Positions 51,038-59,943 of a DNA stretch of 64,000 bases are shown here, one piece after another (within the stretch, counting starts at the first letter, position 1; every line of letters starts with the position of its first letter). Location of the stretch: contig NZ_JAEACF010000001.1 of the NCBI RefSeq assembly GCF_016401385.1, positions 62,001-126,000 of the forward strand. Direction: 5' to 3'. The notes under the pieces were generated by a model. The model worked only from the letters and a program-made list of their open reading frames with translations. It was not told the DNA's origin and did no database searches. The stretch comes from Fictibacillus halophilus. Lineage in GTDB: Bacteria; Bacillota; Bacilli; Bacillales; Fictibacillaceae. The translations under genes were made by a program, and so were the position numbers.

Positions 51038-51609
51038 GAAGAGGCAATTTCCTCAGCTGCTATCACGGGTGATGCAGGCTGATCATCTAATGATGCTTCG
51101 ATTTTTTCTTCGAGTTTATTGAAAATTGACATAAAGTCATCGCCATATAGATTGCGAATGATCGACATCAATTCAGGAAACTCAGGGAATCTTCCAAATA
51201 ACTCTTTAATCGGCATAGAAGCACTGAAAACACCAAACTTCGAAGGATCATACGTATTCAAGGTTTGAAGTAAAAGCTCTTCCCCTTTAGGTGTTAGACA
51301 AATATATGTATTTCGCTTATCATCTTCTTTTTTAGAAAATGTTAGATAGCCTTGTTCTTCAAGCTTTTTAGAAAAGTTAAAAGCAGTGGATACATGCATA
51401 ACGCCAAACTTTGCAATATCAGAGATTGATGCACCCTCAAGATGATGAGCAATCCATAGAATATGGTGTTCATTGATGTTTAAACCATAATCCTTAATCC
51501 AATTTTGCCAGTCTTTTTCTACACTTTTCCATAAAGCTTTACTAATCTGTGAAAGTTTGTGACTATAGATCATGGCTTCTTGAAAACTATATAATTGATC
51601 TTTGTTCAT
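51028..51609 (-). CDS. scoC: ScoC/Hpr MarR-family regulator
   Basis: A 193-residue repressor of extracellular protease, sporulation and peptide-uptake genes during growth. The winged-helix core is closely conserved with B. subtilis Hpr: [41 protein letters not shown] and I-Y-G-D-D-F-M. The acidic C-terminal tail is variable. The open frame reaches 51654, but ATG 51609, with GGAGGGG upstream, gives the normal N-terminus. Confidence 0.93.
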   Translation of the reverse strand: MNKDQLYSFQEAMIYSHKLSQISKALWKSVEKDWQNWIKDYGLNINEHHILWIAHHLEGASISDIAKFGVMHVSTAFNFSKKLEEQGYLTFSKKEDDKRNTYICLTPKGEELLLQTLNTYDPSKFGVFSASMPIKELFGRFPEFPELMSIIRNLYGDDFMSIFNKLEEKIEASLDDQPASPVIAAEEIASSHS

Positions 51610-51785
51610 TTTTAAAATGCCCCTCCATCTTATAAAACACATCCTATTCCTCATTATGCCAGTATTTCCTATAATAAGAAAGTAAAATTTTTCAATTTTT
51701 CCTTATTTTTTAGTAAAATAGTTATATAACTTTTAGCTGATATGGTGTTGAAGTAAGTGTTCTCACACATTCGGAAGTATAGATA

Positions 51786-51818
51786 AAAAAAATTCTCCGA
51801 AAGGGAGAATTTTTTTGG
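51786..51818. terminator. terminator next to yhaH
   Basis: AAATTCTCC and GGGAGAATT around GAAA, with T-runs on both strands; ends yhaH on the minus strand. Confidence 0.82.
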
Positions 51819-51820
51819 GA

Positions 51821-52102
51821 TTATTTAATTTCTTGCTCCATTTCTTCGGGTGCATCTTCAATTGTCGAAGCTGCAGTTTCTTGTAGTGCTTCTTCTTTTT
51901 CTTTATTCGCAAATCTGATTTTTGCTCTAAGCTGAATGCCATCACGCTTGATGCTTGAGAACGTCGATTTCATTTTATCCATATTTACTTTAAGATCTTT
52001 TCTTACTTCTTTACCTGCTTTAGGTGTTGAAAGTAAAGTAGCTGCTGCTGTAACCACCGTTCCTAATGCGAAACCTACTACCATGGATTTTTGTTTAGAC
52101 AT
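51821..52102 (-). CDS. yhaH: YhaH, YtxH-domain protein
   Basis: A 93-residue protein with one TM-like glycine-alanine helix near the start (G-F-A-L-G-T-V-V-T-A-A-A-T-L-L), then S-T-P-K-A-G-K-E-V-R-K-D-L, the YtxH signature, and a charged helical tail. YtxH proteins are stress-linked and of unknown mechanism. ATG 52102 has AGGAGGAATTATAAG upstream. Confidence 0.85.
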   Translation of the reverse strand: MSKQKSMVVGFALGTVVTAAATLLSTPKAGKEVRKDLKVNMDKMKSTFSSIKRDGIQLRAKIRFANKEKEEALQETAASTIEDAPEEMEQEIK

Positions 52103-52463
52103 CTTATAATTCCTCCTCATTCTTTTATTATCTAATGAATTCGTGAATTTCTCTTATATTCCTATGAAAAATAATGACGAATATAAAAATATTTCCCGAT
52201 AGATTTCGTCATGTTTGGACAACTAAGATCATACCTTACAAGAACAGTCGAAATTTGAAAACATAGATGTGACGGGCAATTGAGTGAAATAGAGATACAA
52301 TGCGTGCCACAATAAAAAAATGCCATACTTGTCTAAAACAGAAGATATTTGACTGACTTTGGAGAAAGATAATATAAAATAAATGAAAAGCAAAAAAAGG
52401 TTCATAATTGACGAAGAGGTTTAAAAGAGGGTATACATAATAAAAAGAATGGAGGGATATGGG

Positions 52464-52889
52464 TTGAAACAAAACACAATCGGCAACTACTTTAATAAGA
52501 TGAAGGAAAAAGCGAATGCTGTGCTCGAAAGTTCTACTCAAACGGGTGAGCTCGTTACAGAAGCTGAGAAAAAAAGTTCGCAACCAGATAAACAAGGTTT
52601 AAGTAACCTAGGCTCTCAAGTAAAAGCGTTAGTTCGAATGGTAAAGTCATATAAAAGAGGCGACTATCGTGATGTCTCTAAAAAATCTTTAGTATTAGTG
52701 GTCGCAGGTCTTCTGTATTTTGTAAGTCCTATTGATGCAGTTCCTGATTTTCTGATTGGAGCAGGACTATTGGATGATGCTACCGTCCTAGCTTTTATTT
52801 TTTCAACGTTATCATCTGAGATTTCAGCTTTTCAGGCATGGGAAGAGGAAAAAGAAGAAGAGGATAAATATGTAAAGCCAACTCCATAG
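52464..52889 (+). CDS. YkvA-like DUF1232 membrane protein
   Basis: A 141-residue protein. The DUF1232 core is at about residues 75-110: L-Y-F-V-S-P-I-D-A-V-P-D-F, then G-A-G-L-L-D-D-A-T-V-L. The family is a membrane-associated protein of unknown role. The start is probably TTG 52464, which has GGAGGG upstream; the ATG at 52449 overlaps that ribosome site. The 361-base upstream spacer holds the divergent promoters of yhaH and this gene, including TTGACG and TATACA. Confidence 0.75.
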   Translation: MKQNTIGNYFNKMKEKANAVLESSTQTGELVTEAEKKSSQPDKQGLSNLGSQVKALVRMVKSYKRGDYRDVSKKSLVLVVAGLLYFVSPIDAVPDFLIGAGLLDDATVLAFIFSTLSSEISAFQAWEEEKEEEDKYVKPTP

Positions 52890-52910
52890 TAGGAGCTGGC
52901 TTTTTTATAT
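52876..52910 (+). terminator. terminator overlapping the DUF1232 stop
   Basis: AGCCAACTCC and GGAGCTGGCT form the stem, with TTTTTT after it; the left arm is coding. Confidence 0.85.
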
Positions 52911-52930
52911 TACTGTTTTTATGAATTTGA

Positions 52931-53449
52931 TTAAGCTGTTAAATTCGATCTTTTAGATAATCGTTCTGCGATCGGGTAGATAAAGAACATGATCAAACCG
53001 CTAACAATGCTAGTTGGAACAACGATCATTCCAATAAAGCTAAGTAATGTACCAGGTAATCCAGCTACGAGCATCGCTACCATTAGGAACAGTGTACCGC
53101 TGATAATCGTTCCGACTACCGTTAGAAGAACGGCGCTTATCGCATTTACTTTTACTTTTTTTGCTAGTAAGAACAAAGCCAAAAAGATAAAAGCTGTTAT
53201 GGGCTTTTCAACAATATTGGCGATCTGTCCGCCGGCCATACCTGTTGTTAGCGCTGAAATAACACCAGCTGCCATACTTGCAATGATCACGTTTTGTTTT
53301 GTAGGTGATAGCATTATGGCTAAAAACATCATCACGAGTAATAAATCAGGTTTCATCCCAAAAAATAATGGGGGTACGACTGTGTGAAACACATACCCTA
53401 ATGCAATAAGTACAGATGTTAAAGCTAATGATTTGGTATTCGTATTCAT
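52931..53449 (-). CDS. trpP: tryptophan transporter TrpP
   Basis: A 172-residue membrane protein with five or six TM segments, the length of B. subtilis TrpP (YhaG). Motifs such as G-M-K-P-D-L-L-L-V-M-M-F and G-L-P-G-T-L-L-S-F-I-G-M-I-V-V-P-T fit the family. It imports tryptophan. Six NAG triplets with 2-3 base spacing run into the ribosome site, so translation is likely blocked by the tryptophan-activated TRAP protein. Confidence 0.92.
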   Translation of the reverse strand: MNTNTKSLALTSVLIALGYVFHTVVPPLFFGMKPDLLLVMMFLAIMLSPTKQNVIIASMAAGVISALTTGMAGGQIANIVEKPITAFIFLALFLLAKKVKVNAISAVLLTVVGTIISGTLFLMVAMLVAGLPGTLLSFIGMIVVPTSIVSGLIMFFIYPIAERLSKRSNLTA

Positions 53450-53452
53450 TTT

Positions 53453-53481
53453 CTCATCTCTCCTCAGCTAATCTTAGCCTA
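53453..53481 (-). promoter_or_regulatory. TRAP-binding triplets over the trpP ribosome site
   Basis: Reading the mRNA toward the ATG: UAG-GCU-AAG-AU-UAG-CU-GAG-GA-GAG-AU-GAG, then AAA and AUG. The GAGGAGAG part is also the ribosome binding site. TRAP binds G/UAG triplets at 2-3 base spacing, and in B. subtilis represses trpP translation this way. Confidence 0.75.
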
Positions 53482-53566
53482 ATTTCTTTCCATTAGTGCC
53501 CTCTTGGCCTAATGCGAAAGTACCTTTATGTTAACAGATGTACGTACAACTGAAAAGGTTTATAAA

Positions 53567-54646
53567 CTACTTTCCGTATTTTTCCTGAAAATGTATCATG
53601 AACTGAGCCAGACTATCACATGAATCTTGAGGTACTGCATTATAAATAGAAGCTCGGAAACCGCCAACCGATCGATGTCCTTTTAATCCGTAAATTCCGT
53701 TTGCTTCACTTTCTTTAATAAACTGCTTTTCCAGTTCATCATTAGGAAGAGTGAATGTAATATTCATGTTCGAACGTGATTCAGGTGTCGCATAGCCATT
53801 ATAAAAGCCTTTGCTTTTATCAATCGTGTCGTAGATGACTCCAGCTTTATTGTGATTTCTCTTTTCCATTTCAATGACACCACCAGACCTTTCTACCCAA
53901 CCTAGTACAAGGTTTAGTAAATAGATGGAATATACAGGGGGTGTGTTGTAGAGAGAGTTGTTTTTTGCATGAACAGAATACGACAAGATGGATGGAACAG
54001 ATTTGTTTTCCTGTAGCAGATCTTTTCGAATGATGACTGCCGTCACTCCTGAAGGTCCAAGGTTTTTTTGTGCACCTGCATAGATTAATCCATAATTTTC
54101 AACTGAGATAGGTCGGCTCATAATATCGCTAGACATGTCAGCTACAAGATTTTGATGCGTAAAAGCATGTAAATCTGGCCATTGTGTGCCATAAATCGTG
54201 TTGTTAGATGTAATATGAAGATAAGCGTCATTTTCACTGGAAACATAATTCGTTTCAGGAAGGGTGCGATACTCGGATTCCTTACCTGTGATGGCTGCTT
54301 CACACGAGCCGATTTTTTGAGCTTCTTTATAGGCTTTTTCAGACCATGCCCCTGTGAGCACATATTTTGCTGTTTTTCCACCTTGAATAAAATTCATCGG
54401 AATCATGGCGAATTGTAGACTTGCTCCACCTTGTAAGAACAATACTTCATGTGTATCCGGTATATCGAGCAAACGTTTCATACGCGTTTTTGCTTGCTCG
54501 TGGATGCCTTCATATTCTGAACCCCTGTGGCTATGCTCCATGATATTTAATCCAGTACCAAGAAAGTCATCCCATTCTTCCTTTGCTTGCTGCATAACCT
54601 CTTTAGGCAATGTTGTTGGTCCCGCTTGAAAATAGATGCGTGTCAT
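53567..54646 (-). CDS. serC: phosphoserine aminotransferase
   Basis: A 359-residue pyridoxal-phosphate enzyme making phosphoserine from phosphohydroxypyruvate in serine synthesis. N-terminus F-Q-A-G-P-T-T-L-P; PLP Lys in G-A-Q-K-N-L-G-P-S-G near residue 195; C-terminal H-R-S-V-G-G-F-R-A-S-I-Y-N. This is full length. AAGGAGGAGAACG precedes the ATG. It reads toward trpP, 117 bases away, but trpP has its own leader. Confidence 0.95.
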   Translation of the reverse strand: MTRIYFQAGPTTLPKEVMQQAKEEWDDFLGTGLNIMEHSHRGSEYEGIHEQAKTRMKRLLDIPDTHEVLFLQGGASLQFAMIPMNFIQGGKTAKYVLTGAWSEKAYKEAQKIGSCEAAITGKESEYRTLPETNYVSSENDAYLHITSNNTIYGTQWPDLHAFTHQNLVADMSSDIMSRPISVENYGLIYAGAQKNLGPSGVTAVIIRKDLLQENKSVPSILSYSVHAKNNSLYNTPPVYSIYLLNLVLGWVERSGGVIEMEKRNHNKAGVIYDTIDKSKGFYNGYATPESRSNMNITFTLPNDELEKQFIKESEANGIYGLKGHRSVGGFRASIYNAVPQDSCDSLAQFMIHFQEKYGK

Positions 54647-54703
54647 CGTTCTCCTCCTTATAAAATTACGCTGTTTTAGTAAACTCTTAGAGCAATTGAA
54701 AGT

Positions 54704-54844
54704 TGTTGATTTCCGTTACAGGTGCTTCGCTTTCCGCGGGGCGACCGGTGAGCCCCTTGCCGCTTTGCGCCTTTAAGGGTCTCACCTGACCGCTCGTCCC
54801 GCAGGAGTCTCACACCTTACACTACAATCAACATTTCAATGATG
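54704..54844 (+). repeat. dispersed palindromic element, copy E
   Basis: Begins gttgatttccgttacagg, has gcttcgctttccgcggggcg, hairpin ggtgagcccctt / aagggtctcacc around gccgctttgcgcc, and ends cactacaatcaacatttcaatga. It has an extra internal stretch (ctgaccgctcgtcccgcagg) compared with copies B and D. Confidence 0.85.
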
Positions 54845-54896
54845 TCTTATAACCAAAAATCTTTTTTAAATATTGCGAAACAAAAAAAGAATATGA

Positions 54897-54932
54897 AAAA
54901 ACTGCCCAGTTTTAAAAAAAAGGCAGTTTTAA
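54897..54932 (-). terminator. hit gene terminator
   Basis: AAAACTGCC and GGCAGTTTT flank a loop; a T-run follows on the minus strand. Confidence 0.78.
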
Positions 54933-54941
54933 TATGTAACG

Positions 54942-55379
54942 TTAGTTTTTAACGTTTTCTTTAATATTTTGAGCGATTTCGCTCATTTCATCGGCAGGGG
55001 TATCCTGTGTTTTCCAGACCGCACCAAAACCGTCTCCGGATCCATAGCGAGGGATAAAGTGCATATGATAGTGGAAAACAGATTGTCCAGCTGCTTCACC
55101 GTTGTTGTTTAAGATATTCAGACCAATCGGGTTAAACGTTTGTTTAATTCCTGAGGCAATTTTAGGCACGACAGAATAAAGTTTCGCTGCTGTTTCCGCA
55201 GGCAGTTCAAAAATATCTGTAGAGTGCTCTTTAGGAATGATTAGCGTATGTCCTTTTGTGACCTGACTGATGTCTAAGAAAGCTAGAACGTTCTCGTCTT
55301 CGTACACTTTGTAGCAAGGAATTTCACCCGCAACAATTTTACAAAAAATGCAGTTTGAATCGTGGGACAAGTGGCTCAC
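54942..55379 (-). CDS. hit: HIT-family nucleotide-binding hydrolase
   Basis: A 145-residue histidine-triad protein. N-terminal zinc-type C-I-F-C-K-I-V-A-G-E-I-P, middle D-I-S-Q-V-T-K-G-H-T-L, and the triad Q-S-V-F-H-Y-H-M-H-F-I-P near residue 100. These hydrolyse nucleoside phosphoramidates or dinucleotides. In B. subtilis hit lies divergent from the ecs operon, as here, with about 1.1 kb between them. Confidence 0.93.
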   Translation of the reverse strand: MSHLSHDSNCIFCKIVAGEIPCYKVYEDENVLAFLDISQVTKGHTLIIPKEHSTDIFELPAETAAKLYSVVPKIASGIKQTFNPIGLNILNNNGEAAGQSVFHYHMHFIPRYGSGDGFGAVWKTQDTPADEMSEIAQNIKENVKN

Positions 55380-55498
55380 CTCATTTTTTTCTTATCATAT
55401 CACACATGATCAACCTAAAAAATAAGGTATTCTTTTTATCTTATTAAAAGGCTCTTTTCTATAGGGATAGTGGCTTTTGAATGTTTTATTATTTTTTT

Positions 55499-55545
55499 CA
55501 TTGACAGGTTGATTGGAAAGCGAGCAGTCAGGAACGGAAATCAAC
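55499..55545 (-). repeat. dispersed palindromic element, deleted copy F
   Basis: The left end ttgacaggttgatt is joined directly to the right end ggaaagcgagc ... ggaacggaaatcaac; the whole central hairpin is missing. Confidence 0.75.
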
Positions 55546-55587
55546 ACTTCCAAAAGTAACAAAGTTTACGAAAACAGGTAATAAAAA

Positions 55588-55624
55588 AGAAGGGTCCTAT
55601 TCAAAAAATAGAACCCTTCTTCTT
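55588..55624 (-). terminator. strong terminator of an unassigned minus-strand transcript
   Basis: AAGAAGGGTCCTATT and AATAGAACCCTTCTT flank a loop, and TTTTTTATT follows on the minus strand. No annotated gene ends here. Confidence 0.75.
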
Positions 55625-55860
55625 ATAGAGGTTAGAGAAGAAAGGAGAACACGAAAACAAAACAATACGATTTTTTAGCCATGCACCTCAATATTAAGAA
55701 TTTGTAATTGCTCAAGCACTAAATAGTCCAAGAGAACCATCTCCTTAAAGAAAAGCATATCTGAAAAAATCTAATACCTTGCATCTTTCTCCCTGAAGAA
55801 GGGGGGATACCTTCTTCCCTCTTATCTTGTCCATGAAGTCTTACTTGTTATACATATAAA
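55625..55860 (-). other. possible small RNA or mini-ORF transcription unit
   Basis: Reading the minus strand from about 55860: a TATAAC box, then a hairpin GAAGAAGG / CCTTCTTC with a C-rich loop (TATCCCC) at about 55794-55816. AAGGAGATGG follows, with a TTG frame (18 codons, L-D-Y-L-V-L-E-Q-L-Q...) and then a short M-A-K-K-S-Y-C frame, and finally the strong terminator. It could be an sRNA, a leader or tiny peptides. Nothing in it matches a family I know. Confidence 0.35.
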
Positions 55861-55923
55861 ATTGGTAAAGGAAACGTGAATTACGCTATTATAAGAAAAG
55901 AATGACAAAAAGGAGGATTCTCC

Positions 55924-56460
55924 GTGAAAAAAAGACAACTTATATTAACAATGACACTTGGTGTTAGTTTCCTCATCTCAGGCTGCGGCAATAAATCAGA
56001 AGATGAGCATAAAAACCACCAAGAGGAATCAAGTGCTAAACAAGAGGCGTCTCATGAAGGACATGGAAATCATTTGCCGAACGGTGATATTCAAGAACTT
56101 ACTGCTTCAATGGATGTATTACCCGGCTTCTTAGACAAACAACCTGATGAAATTTCCACCATATATGCAGAAGTTCCTAAATATAAGGAGCTGCTAGAAT
56201 CAATGCCTTGTTTTTGCGGATGTGGTGATTCTGCGGGTCATAAAAACAACTATGATTGTTTCGTCTCAGAAAACAAAGAAGATGGAAAAATCGTTTGGGA
56301 CGATCATGGTACAAAATGTGGTACGTGTTTAGAAATCGCTGCGATCAGCATGAGTGCTTCTGCTGATGGAAAGACGCACTTTGAAATCAGAAAGATGATC
56401 GATGAAAAATATAAAGAAGGATTTGCAGAGCCAACTCCAACACCAATGCCTGCCTCATAA
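55924..56460 (+). CDS. PCYCGC-motif lipoprotein
   Basis: A 178-residue lipoprotein: signal peptide with lipobox I-S-G-C (Cys 21), a His- and Glu-rich linker (H-K-N-H-Q-E-E-S, H-E-G-H-G-N-H), then the family motif P-C-F-C-G-C-G near residue 96, followed by further cysteines (N-Y-D-C-F, K-C-G-T-C-L-E). The cysteines and histidines suggest metal or redox chemistry outside the membrane; the actual role is unknown. AAAAGGAGGATTCTCC precedes its GTG start at 55924. It lies ahead of ecsA with a 63-base gap. Confidence 0.85.
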   Translation: MKKRQLILTMTLGVSFLISGCGNKSEDEHKNHQEESSAKQEASHEGHGNHLPNGDIQELTASMDVLPGFLDKQPDEISTIYAEVPKYKELLESMPCFCGCGDSAGHKNNYDCFVSENKEDGKIVWDDHGTKCGTCLEIAAISMSASADGKTHFEIRKMIDEKYKEGFAEPTPTPMPAS

Positions 56461-56523
56461 GGTGTAAAACGAGAAAAATGGCAAACAATAATGAAAATGC
56501 TGGATTGCAGAAGGAGGTACTGT

Positions 56524-57267
56524 ATGAAACCAATCCTTGAAGTTACGGATCTAACAGGGGGGTATCTACCTAATCAGCCTGTTATTCATCACTTAGATTT
56601 CACGGTGAAAGAAAATGAGATAGTAGGATTGATCGGTTTGAATGGGGCCGGTAAAAGTACAACCATTAAACATGTGCTAGGCCTTATGGAACCCATGTCA
56701 GGCACTTCTAAAATCGAAGGGCAGACGTTTAGAGAAGAACCAGAAAATTATCGAAGTCAGTTTACTTACATACCTGAGATGCCGATTCTCTATGAAGAAC
56801 TAACATTATGGGAACATCTAGAACTAACAGCAATGGCATACGGACTTGAAGAACAAACCTTTTTAACACGTGTCCGCCCATTACTTGAAGAGTTTCGCAT
56901 GGATAACAAGATCAAATGGTTTCCGAGTCAGTTTTCCAAAGGAATGAAGCAAAAAGTAATGATTCTTTGTGCATTGCTGGTGGAACCTAAGCTATATATT
57001 GTGGATGAACCCTTTGTTGGTCTTGATCCATTAGGTATTCAATCGTTTCTAGAGTATATGGTTAAATTTAGAAATAACGGCGCTGGCGTTTTAATGTCGA
57101 CTCACATTTTGTCCACGGCAGAAAGATATTGTGATCGCTTTTTAATCATGCATGAAGGAAAGCTGGTGTTAAGCGGAACGTTAGAGGAATTACGCGTAAC
57201 AAGCGGGCTGGAGAATGCGACGTTAGATGAGATCTATCTCTATGTAGCAAGAGGTAAAGTCACATGA
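56524..57267 (+). CDS. ecsA: EcsA, ABC transporter ATPase
   Basis: A 247-residue ATPase, the length of B. subtilis EcsA. Walker A G-L-N-G-A-G-K-S-T-T near residue 41, F-S-K-G-M-K-Q-K as signature near 138 and Walker B L-Y-I-V-D-E-P-F-V-G-L-D. EcsAB affects protein secretion, regulated proteolysis and sporulation in B. subtilis. The frame opens at 56491; ATG 56524 has GAAGGAGGTACTGT upstream. Overlaps ecsB by four bases. Confidence 0.93.
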   Translation: MKPILEVTDLTGGYLPNQPVIHHLDFTVKENEIVGLIGLNGAGKSTTIKHVLGLMEPMSGTSKIEGQTFREEPENYRSQFTYIPEMPILYEELTLWEHLELTAMAYGLEEQTFLTRVRPLLEEFRMDNKIKWFPSQFSKGMKQKVMILCALLVEPKLYIVDEPFVGLDPLGIQSFLEYMVKFRNNGAGVLMSTHILSTAERYCDRFLIMHEGKLVLSGTLEELRVTSGLENATLDEIYLYVARGKVT

Positions 57268-58481
57268 TTGATGTAAAAAAATTATGGACAAAACGACGCA
57301 ATGCTCACGTTACACAAACGCTGAAATACTTTAGTTTAATGGCAAACAGCGGACTGATTGTTTCCTTAATTTTGCTCATCGTCATCGGAAGTGTGTATTA
57401 TGCAAAGCTTCTTCAAGCTCTTCCTGAAAATTTCCCTGCTGTCTTTATTTTAACGATCATCTTTTCAATCTGGTTGACCAAAAGCTCAATTCGTACATTG
57501 TTAAAAGAAGGAGATCTCGTATTTTTACTTCCTGTAGAATCGGGCATGAAACAATATTTCTCAAAAGCGATCTCGTCTGCCACAGCAACTGGCGCATTTT
57601 CGACTCTATTTATTTTTACGTTGCTATGGCCGATCGTCCAAGTTTTTATCCATGATGGATGGAAGATGTATGTCACGTTTGGATTCTTTTTGATCGCAGC
57701 AAAAGTATTTAACATATATGTATCGTGGGAAGAAAGAAGGCTGCCTTACAAAAGTCATCAAACGAACTATAGAATCATAAGGTTCATCGTAAACTTTGTT
57801 TATTCCTATCTTCTCTTTAATGAAGCTTACCTCTTCTTAATCGCAATTTTTGCGATCATGTACGTATTAAAGAACTTTGTTTTCGGCGTCTTTAAAAAAC
57901 AGCATGGTTATCAGTGGGAATTGTTGTTAGCCGAGGAGCAGTCTTTAAAAATGAAAGGGTACCGACTCGTCAATTATTTTACGGATGTTCCAGCGCTAAA
58001 GCAGACCGTACATAAGCGACCGTGGTTGAACAGCTTAGCAAGTTTCTCATTTAAAAAGAAGAACGCACTTTCTGCTCTGTATATGAAGACATTCTTGCGT
58101 TCAGGGGACTATCTGGGCCTTTATGTACGATTGATCTTGATCGGATTTTTGTTCATTTATTTAATTCCTGCAGGATGGTGGCAGTTGATCGTCGTGTTCT
58201 TGTTCTTTCAAATGTTTGCCCTACAATTATTCACACTTTACACACAGTATAGATGGAATGTTGTATTCATGATTTATCCCATCAAACAAGAAATAAGAGT
58301 AAAAGCCTTTCAAAATTGGCTGAAATATTTGCTGATCATACAAGGGGTACTCTATGGCCTATTTTATGGATTGCTTTCCGGAGACTGGCTGATCGCGATC
58401 CTTATGCCCGTAGCAGCAATTCTTTACAGCATAGTACGACTGCCTAGTATGACAAAAAAACATATCACGTTGACTTCCTAG
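57264..58481 (+). CDS. ecsB: EcsB, ABC transporter membrane subunit
   Basis: A 405-residue membrane protein with about eight TM segments, the partner of EcsA. Start M-I-D-V-K-K-L-W-T-K-R and the motif W-E-E-R-R-L-P-Y near residue 155 fit EcsB (408 residues in B. subtilis). Substrate is not firmly known. The ATGA overlap with ecsA indicates coupled translation. A terminator overlaps its 3' end. Confidence 0.92.
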   Translation: MIDVKKLWTKRRNAHVTQTLKYFSLMANSGLIVSLILLIVIGSVYYAKLLQALPENFPAVFILTIIFSIWLTKSSIRTLLKEGDLVFLLPVESGMKQYFSKAISSATATGAFSTLFIFTLLWPIVQVFIHDGWKMYVTFGFFLIAAKVFNIYVSWEERRLPYKSHQTNYRIIRFIVNFVYSYLLFNEAYLFLIAIFAIMYVLKNFVFGVFKKQHGYQWELLLAEEQSLKMKGYRLVNYFTDVPALKQTVHKRPWLNSLASFSFKKKNALSALYMKTFLRSGDYLGLYVRLILIGFLFIYLIPAGWWQLIVVFLFFQMFALQLFTLYTQYRWNVVFMIYPIKQEIRVKAFQNWLKYLLIIQGVLYGLFYGLLSGDWLIAILMPVAAILYSIVRLPSMTKKHITLTS

Positions 58482-58507
58482 CTCTTTATGGGCTGGGAAG
58501 TTTTTTT
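58470..58507 (+). terminator. ecsAB terminator
   Basis: ACTTCCTAGC and GGCTGGGAAGT flank TCTTTATG, followed by TTTTTTTG. Confidence 0.85.
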
Positions 58508-58572
58508 GTAATCAGATTTTGGGCATCTTTCATAGCTTATGCATATAAGTTTTATGGAAGGGAGCGGGTCTC

Positions 58573-59943
58573 ATGAATACTTATGGATTAACAGGACGGA
58601 TTGTAACACCGGGAAATCCTGACTATGACCTGGCACGAGAAGAGTTCAATACTCGTTTTAACTTATTTCCTTTGATAATCAATTTTTGTGCAACTACTAA
58701 GGATGTTTCAAACGCAATCCGGTGGGCAAGAAAGAAGAATGTTAAGTTTCGGATTCGTACAGGAAGGCATAGTTATGAAGCTTATTCATCATTAAATGGC
58801 GGTTTAGTGATCGACATCAGCGATATGAATGAAGTAAAGGTGGATCGCAAAACAAAAACCGCCGTACTTGGTGCAGGTTCATTGCTTTTCCCACTATATG
58901 AAAAATTGTATGAAGAAGGTTTCACGATCCCAGGAGGTACTTGTCCATCAGTAGGACTCTCAGGCTTAACGCTCGGTGGAGGGTGGGGGATGTTAACCCG
59001 TCCTTATGGCATGCTGATCGATCAGCTTCTTGAGCTGGAGATGGTAGATGCAAACGGAAAGATTATCATAGCCAATAAGTATAAGAACGCTGATTTATTT
59101 TGGGCATCAAGAGGGGGTGGGGGTGGAAACTTTGGTGTGGTTACATCATTTCGTTTTCAAGTTGTTCCCGTTGATGAAGTTGCCATCTTTAAAATTACTT
59201 GGGACTTTAAAGGATTTGAAAAAGTCGTGGATTCATGGCAAAAATGGGCTCCTTACACAGACGATAGATTAACAGCCATTATTGATCTTCTAACAAAAGA
59301 CATAGGTGAGCTGCGTGCATTAGGTGAATTCCTTGGCAGTACGGATGAACTGAAAAAGTTACTTAAGCCCCTTTTAACCGCATATCCGCCTAAGGAAATG
59401 GAAGTTAAGAGCGTACCATATATCGATGCTGTTAAGATATTTGGAGGAATGATGCCTAATATGATGGAGTACGCTGTTAACCACGGTGATCCTGATGCGC
59501 ATCCTTTTAAGAATACAGGTGCGTTTGCGAGTATGCAGTTACCGATAAGAGCGATAAAAAAACTGAAAGAATTTCTATCAAAATCACCTAGTATTGATAA
59601 TAAAGTGCAGCTGCAAGCCCTATCGGGAAAAGCAGCTTGTATAGGACCGACTGAAACGGCTTATGTTCATAGAGAAGCATTGTTCAGCTTGTTATATATC
59701 ACTAAGTGGCAGAATGAAAATGAAGCAAACATAAATACACGGTGGGTAGAAAGTTTAAGGAATTCTTTACTTCCTTATGCAGATGGAGCTTATGTAAATT
59801 TTCATGATAATTGTATTAAGAATTGGCTTGAACAATGTTACTTTGTTAACTTGCCTCGCTTAATTGAGGTGAAAACAAAATATGATCCTGAAAACGTGTT
59901 TAAGTTTCCATTAGGTATTCCAACTGCAAATATTAATCTTTAA
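58573..59943 (+). CDS. bicovalent-type FAD-linked oxidoreductase (BBE family)
   Basis: A 456-residue berberine-bridge-like flavoenzyme. FAD_binding_4 domain at 35-175 with two FAD attachment candidates: His66 in R-T-G-R-H-S-Y-E and Cys124 in G-G-T-C-P-S-V-G, the pair that bicovalent members use. The C-terminal BBE motif is seen as Y-V-N-F-H-D-N and Y-D-P-E-N-V-F. Such enzymes oxidise sugars or alcohols with oxygen. No signal peptide. It resembles B. subtilis YgaK. It sits between ecsB and ecsC, which adjoin in B. subtilis. Confidence 0.85.
   Translation: MNTYGLTGRIVTPGNPDYDLAREEFNTRFNLFPLIINFCATTKDVSNAIRWARKKNVKFRIRTGRHSYEAYSSLNGGLVIDISDMNEVKVDRKTKTAVLGAGSLLFPLYEKLYEEGFTIPGGTCPSVGLSGLTLGGGWGMLTRPYGMLIDQLLELEMVDANGKIIIANKYKNADLFWASRGGGGGNFGVVTSFRFQVVPVDEVAIFKITWDFKGFEKVVDSWQKWAPYTDDRLTAIIDLLTKDIGELRALGEFLGSTDELKKLLKPLLTAYPPKEMEVKSVPYIDAVKIFGGMMPNMMEYAVNHGDPDAHPFKNTGAFASMQLPIRAIKKLKEFLSKSPSIDNKVQLQALSGKAACIGPTETAYVHREALFSLLYITKWQNENEANINTRWVESLRNSLLPYADGAYVNFHDNCIKNWLEQCYFVNLPRLIEVKTKYDPENVFKFPLGIPTANINL

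Noticed and set aside
54647..54703. T-box or S-box leader before serC
   Set aside because: Too short, with no specifier-loop or T-box consensus; only a promoter-like stretch and the ribosome site.
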